From Lineus longissimus (lineage: Eukaryota > Nemertea > Pilidiophora > Heteronemertea > Lineidae), in NCBI RefSeq assembly GCF_910592395.1, contig NC_088310.1, positions 15,881,501 through 15,945,500 of the forward strand: DNA of 64,000 bases, read 5' to 3'. The notes under the pieces were generated by a model. The model did no database searches and was not told where the DNA came from. It was given only the letters and a program-made list of their open reading frames with translations. Positions 25,101-37,100 of the stretch are shown here, one piece after another (the stretch's first letter is position 1; each line of letters opens with the position of its first letter). Made by a program: the position numbers and the translations under genes.

Positions 25101-28100
25101 TCCTTGAAAACATTTATCTCTTCCAGTTAATCCCATTGCAATTGTTCACGTCAAGACCACCCCGTTAAAGATACATATAAAATGGTTTATAACAAATTAA
25201 TGAACCCAACCTGCAAGCGACATATCTCTCATTCATTCTTTGCGTATTCCTTACCTTTATATCGACGATACAGTTCTCAATATGACTCTGGAACGTTGTC
25301 CCAAAAAAGAGTTTGCAATTCTTAACTGAGTCCTTGTTCAGCAAATAATCTTCACAAAAGGTCTTCGCCTTCGTTTGTGTCCAGTCGCTCTCCGTAGACC
25401 AAGAGGGATTCTTCATGAAACATATAAGAAAACAACGCAGTAAAACACCGAAGTGTAGAGTACATACTGTACATCCAACGACTGTAGAAATGAGAAACGA
25501 ACCATTCGCCAGTCTCGTTCGAAGGACGGAGTGTTTCACAAAAAAAAACAACATTTTCTTGAAGTGTTGGTTATTATAATCGGATAATTCCTGATACTCC
25601 ATTTCTACATGCACGCTACTTGCACTGGTGGTAGATGTTTTGGTGAACCCAACTTATTTTGGACGTGCATGTATACATTTTAGTAGGTCGGCAAATAATG
25701 GCTATGAGGATCTTTTGATTCTGTGGACGGTTTGCGAAAATAAATTTCGACCATTTTTAAAAGCTTCACCATGACATAAATGTCATGTTTTAAATCAAAT
25801 CATCACCAAAACATTCAAAATATCATGAACATCGGAAGACATGGACAACTTCAAATAAATTGCTTGATTAAGCTGGTCTATTGTTACTTTGATGCCATGG
25901 TAAAGATACGTTGCCTGCGAAAAGGGCTTTTCAAAATGGCCGAAATTTATTTTCGCAAACCATCCACTATTGTCGGAACATTTAGTTCAACGAACGTTAA
26001 GTCCAGAAGCACAAACTAGTTTCCACATGGCTGTCTTTCATTTGTTTACCTTGGCGACATAGGAAGCATTGAATATGAATGATAGGTAGACGTCGTCCTC
26101 TTCATCTGGGGGGTTCGTCACAACTGCTCGCTTTGATAAATGAAGGAATTTCGGGGAGTGATACACCGATCTCTTCACTTTTGTTGGTGAGCAATCTTTA
26201 GGTGGATAGGAGAAATCCTTGATAAGAACACTAGTTACCTCTTCCACTAAAAAAATTAAAACAAGAGTTGTTAAGAACTTTCTTTCCGATTCTTTTGATT
26301 TTATGCATAGTAATCAGTTGGGACATGTGTAGTCGTTATAACCCAAATAGGCCCATTCATTTTCCCGCGGTCAGTTAACTTGGTACCTGGATGATATTGT
26401 ATTGACTTCCTTTATGACTGCTTTCATCAATCAATCGCATGTAGCCTGATTGGCCCTTTTTGGTACAGGTGATTGTATTAATATTGTCCTTCTGATATCG
26501 AGGCGATCGACACATGCATCAAACGCAAAAAATGCTACAGAAAGTCATTTGGGCGATGTTATGGTCATTAATGTAAAGCCGGTGTAGAGGTAGAAAAGGT
26601 ACCCTGGAAAAAGTGTCCGGCCCTGTTGTATTCTGACGGATTATGGTATATGGTTTGATACTCATTGTGTGCAGTCACCTATTGAATCACCTGTAGAATC
26701 GCAGACTATTTTTACCATAGCTTCGACCGTCGCATAATATCAAAATACTACACCTCTTTACCATACAATAGACAAATGTCTACAAATGTAGAATGATGAA
26801 CAAAACTACCATTTTGTGGTGGACATGGGTCGGCATCCTTGTTTTCTCCGCAGTCATAGGTATGAGAGTCGTCGATACATTGGCAATAGACGGTGACATT
26901 ATCTGGTTTCGTCACTTTGGCAGTACCGTGGAATAGGCTGCAACCGGTCTCACTGAAATGATAAGCTATGCATGTAATTGTTTTCATGAGGAATATCCTA
27001 GCCCTGCGAGTGGCTTTATTCATTGCCGCAATACATATGGCCCAGGGAGAACAATAAACTTCGAAGAAGAAATTCAGATCTGTCTTCACAGTCAAGTGAA
27101 AGATTAAAAACCGAGATTTTCGCTACATTAGTGTTTGGCTTAAGATGACCGCTTTAAGTGTTAATTGTTACTGACTGTTCTGCAACCAAAGTGGCATTGA
27201 CTACTTCTTAAGTGTACATTGAATAATGAATACCGGACTAAATATTTCAATGAAATTAATTCTTTCATCGTTCATCAATCAATAGCCTTTAAGAAGATAA
27301 TCAGCTCATTTTCCTGCTAAATTATCATAATGGGGGTCAGTGAATTCTGTCAAACAATTTCTAAACATATTTGACTGTGTTTCCAAAGTCGGTAAACATA
27401 GCCTTATATCCAAAGGCTTTTATTTATTATCTGTCACTGATAATGTTGTTGAGTGTCACCGACCACCTTTGATTATACATTTACAGTCTGTAAATGTAAA
27501 TGTATATATTGTTGTCGATTATTTTACAGTGACCAGTCTGCAATTTCTCTGAATTTGATATAACAGCGCCATCTGAGTTTTATCCCAAGCATGTCTATCT
27601 ACACACCGATCATCATGGTGATATACAAAGCCAATGTGAATTCTGAATAAACTTAATTTGAATTTGAATTATTGGTCCCGTAAAAAGCAACATTATTTTC
27701 CGCTGTTATACTAAATTGTACACATGATCATCCGAACATCGCTAACATCCAGACAGATCGTTTAACGCATATAAAAAAGTCCTGATCCATGCGAATATAT
27801 GCACTTCCATGCGTTCCAGTCCTTCGTTTCTATATCTTACCGCCAGACGTCCATATGCTGATGTATATCTCCAGAGTACACGGAACCGTCTGGTTTCCGC
27901 AAATCTCCTGGATGACTCGATTTACCATCAAAATGACCACAGAACCCTGGAAGCAGACGGAGCAACGTGGTAAATTTGTAAGTATAGCCCCAGTCCTCAC
28001 TCTGCTTCCTCCCTTTCCGCTGTTTAGACGTGACCCAAGTAATCAAGTAAGACTTCAAATAGCCTGGTCGATAAAATACATTTACATTCTTCGTACTTCG

Positions 28101-31100
28101 TACTTCATCGTTCGTTGCTCTTCTTAAGGATTGCGAAACTGCCGAATAGGTTCATCAGAAGCAATGAAACCAAGGTTTATTGGAAGTAGTATTTTCGTTG
28201 TTTTCATGTCAACATAATCGATGAGCATTTAAAACTAAGGGCGAAAAAACATACCTTTAGACTGTTCTCTATCAGAGATGGAAGGTACAATAATAAAATT
28301 AATGAGAGTCTTGGCATATGAATTGCTATAGTCGGTTTCGGCCATTATCTTTACATATGTCCCAGTTGGCAGATAGACCTGTAACAGATAAAGTTAATGG
28401 TCAGTATACCATGTGCACATTATGACATGTTAGCAGTTCCTGAATATGAACTACGCGTGTAAGCAGTTGGGAGTGGGGAGTTTGGAACTGGTTGTATGTA
28501 TATCTTCGAAAATTAAATCAAGGTATGTTCTTAATCTGACTAAAAACACGGAGTGATTATATAACACCAGATGTTTGTCGCTACCGGACAAAAACCTGGT
28601 GCTTGTTAAAATGGCGCATGGAAGAAAATGACTTCACTTCGTCGAAATGAAGGTGTATTAGAAACTCATAAAGTCGAGACAGCTGATTTAACACGTCTTC
28701 GCCTTCAACTACCACAGTTGTCGGTCAGAATCATAGTCTTACCATTCGCCTGATTGCAAATTTGCCTATTCGCCATTTCCCTTTCATGCATGTAAGGCCG
28801 GATCGTAAGGATCGTAAGGATGTATAAGGATCGTAAGGCTCATGGATCGTTTTATCGAATTTCAATAAGAAAACTTGTCCGTGAGTTTTAACTAATCCCA
28901 TGCGGTAGCTTACTCGTTTTTGCGGCCAACGCGATATGTAAGTAAGCCTTTTAAAAGGTACCACTATGGCTGGCGCGAGTGGACAAAATTCAGAATTATG
29001 CTGCGGCAGAATTCAGAATTATGCCACGGCATAATAGGAATTGTGGTGTGGCATGATTAGACCAATCAGAAGGTGGCAATCGTTTTATTTATGGTGAGGC
29101 ATAAAACGCACTTCCGTCCACAATTCCTATTTATGCCGCGGCATAATTCACGAGATCCGATGTTTTGATTGGTTGATTTATGGTGCACCACAATTCTGAT
29201 TTACTTCCGTCCTCCATAAATGACACTTCCGTCCACAATTCCTATTTATGCCGCGGCATAATTCACGAAATCCGAGGTTTTGATTGGTCGATTTATGGTG
29301 CACCACAATTCCTATTTATGCCGTGGCATAATTCTGAATTCTGTCCACTCGCGCCAGCCATACCAAACATCATATGTTGATACATGTACTTACATAATAC
29401 ACCATACCATCTTCGGTAGCATAAACACGTGTTCCCGAGGGAAGTTTACCATTCAGGGTGCTTTTATCATCATTCAAGAACATATACGCGTTGAAGTAAT
29501 ACTTCCTCTTCTTTGTAACATTGGGATCTTCGAATTTGTTGTTGGGACAGCTGCTGAACACAATGACTTCATCTTCAGCTTGAACCGCCACACCACAGTT
29601 GCATTTCGCATAACTCCACATCCCGGCGGCTTCAGCACAATTGATAAAGTAGGCATTCACCTATAAACGCGAAGAAAATCAATTCATTAAAACCTAACAG
29701 GAAAACACGATTCCAACAATTAAAAGCAAAGCATATAACCCATTAAGCGGGCAGGTAAAAATGGACTACAACTTGAAAATTGAACTGCATTTAAAATGTA
29801 ATGCAATCATATATCGAAAAGACAGTTTACAAAATAAACAGTATTTAAGGGCCGAAACGCGTATATGAAAGCAACATCACGAGTGTCCTGTAGTTTGAGA
29901 AATGGATATCTCAGCCAAAGCCCATAAGGGCTGAGATCACTATTGACTGTTCAGTGGTACCATGGGACAAATGTGATGAAATTTTTTTTAAAAACCGTCA
30001 TGCCTAAATACTGCATGGAATGTTAGGTATTTGGTTTGCACACATAATTTTATGCTTTTTTGATTTTGAATGATATCAACTAACAGGATTCAGGTCGCTT
30101 TTGAGATAGGAACTCCTTTTCTAGATTTTACGGGGTGGGAAAGATATTCTCTTACAGGCAGTAAACACAGCCCCGCATCGTGTCATTATTCAGGCATGTC
30201 TCACAAAAACGCTAATAAAACAATTTAGAATCATTGGAACTTTAAAAAATTTAGTTATGACATTGACAATAACTACACCTCTGCAAAGTTTGATGAAAAT
30301 CGCAGCATTGAATTTTTTTAAATCACGAAAATGTATGTACACAAAATGTACACGGACCCTATAGCAGATTTAATTGTGTACCGAGCCCATAATTATTATT
30401 AGTGGGGTATTGGAAAACTACGGGATTTGACTGACTGGGAAAGACTGGACTGACAGTAGAAGTAAAACTGGATACCGTCACTGTAGTTTACAACAATGTC
30501 CATCGGTCCCTATTGTTGGGCTGTTGTGTTGCTCCACCGACGCGCGTTTCTGCCCCTCTAGGCTTCATCATGGTGGCTGGGGTTGACTTGCACTGTCTTG
30601 TTCGAAGTTCACAGTTTGAATGACATCATGACTCATGGGTGGTTTCTCAATGACGTTGTGACGTTACAGACTTTGTTGCAACTCTGTTGTTGAAACATTC
30701 TGTTGCAGTCAAGCAGGTGGGCTGTCCAAATGGCACATATTGAGGAGTACAGGATCAACCGATGATACACACGGACCAGACAATAAAATCAGAATAGTAG
30801 AAGTAAAACTGGATACCGTCACTGTAGTTTACAACAATGTCCATCGGTCCCTATTGTTGGGCTGTTGTGTTGCTCCACCGACGCGCGTTTCTGCCCCTCT
30901 AGGCTTCATCAGGGTGGCTGGGGTTGACTTGCACTGTCTTGTTCGAAGTTCACAGTTTGAATGACATCATGACTCATGGGTGGTTTCTCAATGACGTTGT
31001 GACGTTATAGACTTTGTTGCAACTCTGTTGTTGAAACATTCTGTTGTAGTCAAGCAGGTGGGCTGTCCAAATGGCACATATTGAGGAGTACAGGATCAGC

Positions 31101-34100
31101 TGATGATACACACGGACCAGACTGGACTGACAGTCATCGCTCTCCACCGCCTGTGTATGATATCCGAGTAGGAATTGGTAGCGAAGAACATGTGCTAATG
31201 TTTGTAGTTGGGGAGTGGGTCCTTGGGTGAGGCACTTGGCATGCAGAAGGGTCACTAAGTGTGAGGTGTAGGACCTTGGGCAAGGCACTTGGCAGAAAGG
31301 TCATGAAATGTGAAGTGTGAGTCGGCCTTTGGCAAGACAAGGAACAAGAAGGCATCTTAAAAGTTATAAAAGAACAGAGGGGAGCAAATTGGCAGCCATA
31401 TAGGATTTTGGCATTAAGTAATCACTTCTCAGGCATAATCGATTGTGCTATCAAGGGGGTGCGTATCTTTGTTCACAGAGTTCTTGTTCCCCCAATTGTA
31501 GGGGCAGGGTTCTGCATTGGGCGCAGCTAGTCAGGAGGTCACTCGGTTACTGATGCACATCCAACGTGTGGCTAGTTCACCGATGCAGCACCCTACCATT
31601 CTGATTGGAGGAATATTATCAGACCTGGGCAATAGGACCCGGGGAATATCGGATAACACCCCATTAAGGAACTTGCAAAAAAGATCTTGTACTGGTAATA
31701 CAAAACTAGACACAACATTATTGAACAGAAACGAAATGGCAAGAATGGCCGACCGACAACTGTATCATGGACATGAACAGATCAATGACCTTGCGAAACT
31801 GGATGATAAACTATGCAAATCAACAGTTACAATCGAATAATGAGATGTTTAAAAAACAGACATTGGTAGTATCAAATCAGAATTACAACTTCCCTTATCA
31901 AGCTGCATGTAAGGCAGCATCTCAACATGTGGTTGCGGGGCCATCTAGACCAATATACAATACACATCAATTAATTAATTCCCGGCAGTGAGGAGTGACG
32001 GCTGTCAGTCCAGACTTTCCCAGTCCAATCCATGTTTTCCAATACCCTAATCAAAAACGACACGTCAGACATGATAATGTGGGCTCTGTGTAAACCCAGC
32101 TTTATGCACGACATAAGATGTTGTGACTACGTGCTGGAAGAGAGAACATGCCTCATTTTTTCTTGGAGAAAGGTAAGATTCGATGAGCCAGCTTTATGTT
32201 GTGGTGAACAGACTGAGAAAAATTAGTAAGAATTATGGTTGACAGTATATAACCATGGTAACTTACTTTATAGTTCTTGTTACGATATGCGGTGAACTCG
32301 CCAGCATATTGACCCTCATATCGCCTGGAAAAAGAGCGTATATCCGTGTCAGACTACTCGTAATACTCGAAATAATCAAAATTCGGTAAATCAGGATTTT
32401 TAGCAAATGGAACACCGACAATTAACGGTCTTTTGCACACATGAACTGGTTTATTAATAATTATGCATTTGTAGCAATTGACTTTGAAATTACGTTGTGT
32501 TTGTCGGTTGTAAAGAACGTTACTAACGATGGACAAGCAAATCATCTAACAATGACACAGCATTCATATGCATGCATAACCAGATACGAAATGATGAAAT
32601 TTCGTTCCAGCATGCTAACTCAATATCTGTAAGGGCAAAGCGACATCCTGCCCAATTTGAATTTGGATTATGAGGCGACATTAACCCATCGCGTACCTAG
32701 TAGGGACGATATATCGTCCCTATAATTTGTCTCCCGTATACCTAGTAGGGACGATATATCGTCATAGAACTCCCGGTACACGTTAGACACTATTGCACGG
32801 TGTATTGATGTCCCTGGTGTCTGTAGCAGACTATATTTAGTTTCATTCATCGTTCTAAGATGGCGCTGTGGTTAGATTGACATGTGTTTGCCGTTACTAC
32901 ACACGAGGCGATTAGCATATAAATTGGCGGTATTACTGCCACAGATACCGCATTGTATTGTGAATAACATAGCGAAACGTGGGCGTGTTGACTTGGCTAG
33001 GGCGGTTTCTATGATACTGGAGGACTCGCAAGAGTATGTGAATAGTGGCAATAGTCAAGACGAGGGTGGGGGTGAGGAAGAATCTGCTGACACCACCGAC
33101 TTTGGGGTTTTTATGAATGATCACTGATCAATCAATAATCGATAGATAATCAATAACCAATAGGCTATTGATTACTGATGAATCAGTGAACAGTATATTG
33201 TAGGTCAATCATCATGATGCTTTGTAATGATCCTAATTCATTGAAAAAACTCTGTTGAAAAACGTCGAAAATATCATGTTTTTTTTGGATCAATCAATAT
33301 CGGTAATCAATCGATATCAGTGATAGACAATAGCCAAAGTTCAGCAACGAGTTCTGCATATCATTTATAGCTTGTAAGTTCATCAATTACAGTTTTATAC
33401 TTGTTCAAATCAGAAAATCAATAAATTTAGCATAATCAATCAAAAAGTATTGATCATAATTGATTATTGATCATCTCTTACCCAATTGATACCAGGAAAC
33501 AACACCAATCGATAGCCAAGGTAATCAGCTTTACAAAAATGTATGGTTTTATTAGTCTTTGATGAATAGTAAAGGAGCTACAATTTTTTTAAGTACTCAT
33601 ACGCCATTAGGCATAAAACTGGTAAAATATCTCGGTACAGGGCATGCCACTTGCCTCGGTAGCGAAGGGGTTAAATCGGTATCAGAGACAACGGTATAGA
33701 AACAGAGAATACTGAGAATACTGAGAAATATCGAAATGATAGAAAGCGAAATTCCAACAGCATAGTCAGTCTAGCTGGGCAGGGTCAATAGATGGAACTA
33801 CACCATGGGCAGAAATGAGGCATTTTCTTGCCTGAAAAGTAAAACGAAAAAAAACCCACACTAACATTTGTAACTTACAGGTTATCGAAGGTTGACATAT
33901 GAGGATCGTTAAGAGAAAAACAGACTGAACCGGTTGTCGCTTGAGAGTTTCTGTTGACTAATTTTCCCCAACCATCAATATTCTTTGCAGTGACCTAAAA
34001 GTGATGAAAACAAAGATAAAAAGATTTAAAAAATGCTGCTCGTCTTGTTAGTAATTCTTGTCAAATACATATTTTATTATTGGACCTGGATATTACAAAT

Positions 34101-37100
34101 GAAAGGGTTCATTAATTTGTTTCACTAGAGAGCAGTAAAATCAGTGTTGTACCAGGACCACAGGTGTGTATTTTGTATAATCGCTTAGTGCAACCTAAAA
34201 GGACTCGACTTGTGCGTATTAGGCGGGGGGGGGGGCTTTGGACCTCTTATAAAATGGTGAGTTTTGGTTGGCCCGGTAAATCCCAAACGCGAGATTGACC
34301 CGGGGAGGGGGTCACAATGGCGAGCGCCGAAGGCGCGAGATAAATATTCGCGCGCCCGTTTTGGCGGGGGGGTTTGGGGTTCCTCCCCATAAAATTTTGA
34401 AACATAGATGCTCTGAGATGCGATTTGATACCATTTTTTACATTAAAAATCACTGTTACTGACCCTTTAATAATAGGAAATTTTAGAAATGTAGATGCGA
34501 TTTCAGGCCATTCCTGACGATAAATTATGTCAAAAAGCATCGAGCAGGAAATATTTTCCTGGTATCTGAGGTCAAACAGCATTAAAAATCGTTGGTCGTC
34601 AAGAGCGGGGGGGGGGCTGGACACGCCCCTGGAACATTTACCATAAGACTAGAGCCCCTGCCGGGGACGGGTAGGAGACGACCTATGGAGAGACGACTTT
34701 TTTAGCAGTTTACTCGAACGCAGATATAGCCAAACGCATGCGTTTGGCTATATCTGCGTTCAACAGCCTGGGAGTCCCTATGACGTCAGGCACGAAAATA
34801 AGTCGGCGGGAGCCTACCTAACCAATCATGCGGAATTTGATGTTTGAGCGAATTTTGAAATTCTATGAGCTAAAAATGCGGTTTCCAGGCATCATGAGGG
34901 ATGTACTTGAAGGAACAAAAATGTAGGTTCTGCGCGAGCGGAGTGGGGGGGGGGGGGTCCTGATCCCCTGGACCCCCTGGACACGCCCCTGGAGAATAAG
35001 CTTTCATAGATAAATCTAAGGAGGACCCCGAATCAATTGTAAAAGTAGTTACTTTGCGATGTTTCTTGCGCTGTGCGACTCAAGCAAAATCGCGTACATG
35101 TACAGTAGACACCTCCATTCGTAAAGTAATCCGCATTATTTGAGGCTCTGCCCATATCGGCTTTACAACATAACAGATCTGTGACGGGCAAATCGCAACC
35201 CAAAGGCAGGGTGAATTCGGAACGCGATTGCGATAACACACGCGTTACGGATCTGTTGACTTACACCCAAGAATTTTGTTCTGTGCGAATAAACCAAAAC
35301 TAATCGAGATTGCGTTCGATCAGACATCCAAAAAATCTCGTGCGTTGTAAAACACATGCAAGCGTTGGGAATAACATGCAAAATCGCATTCAGTGGACAC
35401 CTACCCTTATTTGTGAACTAGAGAAATGATATAGGAGAAGGAATAAAAAAGAAAACTGCTGTTAGTAAAGACTGTACTGGCCATTCACGAAAAACTGGTA
35501 TGTGCATGTATTGTGCCCGGGCTGGATATTTTGGAAAACAATGTCAGCTCTGTTTGGCCCTTTCAATTGCCAAAGTTTTCAGAAACACTATTGTAACACA
35601 TTTTCATAAGGCTATAACGTCATTATTGCGATCCGGGGCCAAAGAGTCGATGTTTAACAATAATAGCAAACGTGTTTTATCATTCTTATCAAAATTATAA
35701 CTTACGTTTACCACTGCAGCTTTCTCATTCGACACCGCATTGCCATGGTTGTCGATATGTTTGATTACGACATAGAGCTTCCGCTTAACATCTGCTGCGA
35801 TGTAAAGTCCGTCCATTACCGCCTTTACGTGAATCTCATGCGTTCCATGCCAATTCTTGCTTGTCAGGTTTAGACCGCAGCTGTTATAAACATTAAGGGT
35901 CATCATTAAAGGCAGACAATGCACTCCATCCGTTCAGAAATTGAAAAAATTCCTAAACTTGAAATTGCCAATGCGTAAATTTTCCAATAATGCTGTTACA
36001 TGTAGGTAGACTTTTGGACTGATTTTTAGATACTATAATTGCAAAAGTTAGGCGAATTTGCTGGCGCGATAATTGTACGACGACAATGTTTATTTCTATT
36101 TACCTGTGGAGCAAGAAAATACAAAAAAACCAACGACTTAGGTCTTTAATTGATGCTAGTGAATCTAGTGCTTTTCTACTGAAAACCTGCGACCGTCATG
36201 ATATCATGGCTACGTCGCAGATAGCAATAATAGAGAAATCTCTCGTTTGCAGAGAATTTTTCTTCGGTCCAGGTTCTGATAGTGCGATACACCATTTCAA
36301 GGGTTGACACTGGATAAGGCTATTCATCTCTTTATAGCGTTGACATCTATATCATAATACTATAAGGCGGCTCGATAAAGTGCCATTTGGGGGTAGTGTT
36401 TCGTCTCGAAATTTTGCACGTTTGCAGGTGATATGTTATCCTGATGCAACGTTATGTTTATTTTCGGAAATTTACTTCAGCGGAGCAGTAATGAGGGATT
36501 TTTAATCGGACACTGTCAATTCTCCTTACCACTCACAGAAGCCAAGCCATTGCTGTTTAGTTATGCAGGGGATTAATCAATTACCTGCACTCCCTGTGGG
36601 GTGAGTAACACTACCTGTTGAACAGCTGGCTGTAGGGGGATGATTGGAACAGCCTGTACCTGTTGACCTGCTGAACCAAGGTTAATGTTATTTTCAATCC
36701 ACGATTGCAGGTCACCTGATCTTCGAGATTTCGCGGGGAAAGAAATTGTAAACAAACGTATGTGTCCAGTTCAAATGTAAACAAAAATGTATTTTTGGTA
36801 CTTTTGGTTGCTTGACTTGGGTTTTCCCGCAGTAAGGAGCTGGGATCAAATTGGTGGGCTATTGTCTGTGGGTGCTGTGTTAGCCAGAGCTAGCCCTTGA
36901 TTATGAAGGGATTTTCAAATGAAGGTTACCATGGTCTGTTTATGTGCTCACCACAGCTTTCAATACTTGATGTATCTGAAGAGGCACTCTGAACTTGGCA
37001 TGGCCTTATCAAGGAGCTGCTCACGGTGCTGAACTTCTAGCTTGCCTGTCGAGTAAGTGCCTTGCCCGAGACCTTGCTACATGTTGGAGGAGCACGCATT

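Larger units (their letters stand above)
30458..31118 (-). mobile_element. Retrozyme-like dimer with hammerhead ribozymes
   Basis: Two head-to-tail units with an exact 341-bp offset (AGTAGAAGTAAAACTGG at 30455 and 30796) each carry a minus-strand hammerhead motif. The pair is flanked by AGACTGGACTGACAGT on both sides (30442-30457 and 31119-31134), a 16-bp target duplication. Tandem hammerhead units of this size are known as animal retrozymes, and also occur in Penelope-like element repeats. No protein is encoded. A circular RNA of 341 nt would be the expected product. Confidence 0.75.
30405..32047. mobile_element. Inverted-repeat element split by a retrozyme-like insert
   Basis: The left end GGGTATTGGAAAAC ... 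ACTGGGAAAGACTGG (30405-30456) reappears in reverse complement at 32002-32047, about 46 bp with few mismatches. Flanking bases include TTA/TAA but no certain target duplication. Interior frames (e.g. 31517-31840 +) match no family I know. Without the 30458-31118 insert the element is under 1 kb. Confidence 0.7.

Noticed and set aside
28799-28852. GGATCGTAAGGATCGTAAGG repeat as a regulatory array
   Set aside because: It is a short degenerate tandem with no further evidence, best left as simple sequence.
36573-36755. Short Gln/Val-rich frame on the minus strand (LQPAVQQVVLLTPQGVQ)
   Set aside because: No splice context that fits the VWDE-like gene phases and no recognised family. It may be a repeat fragment.
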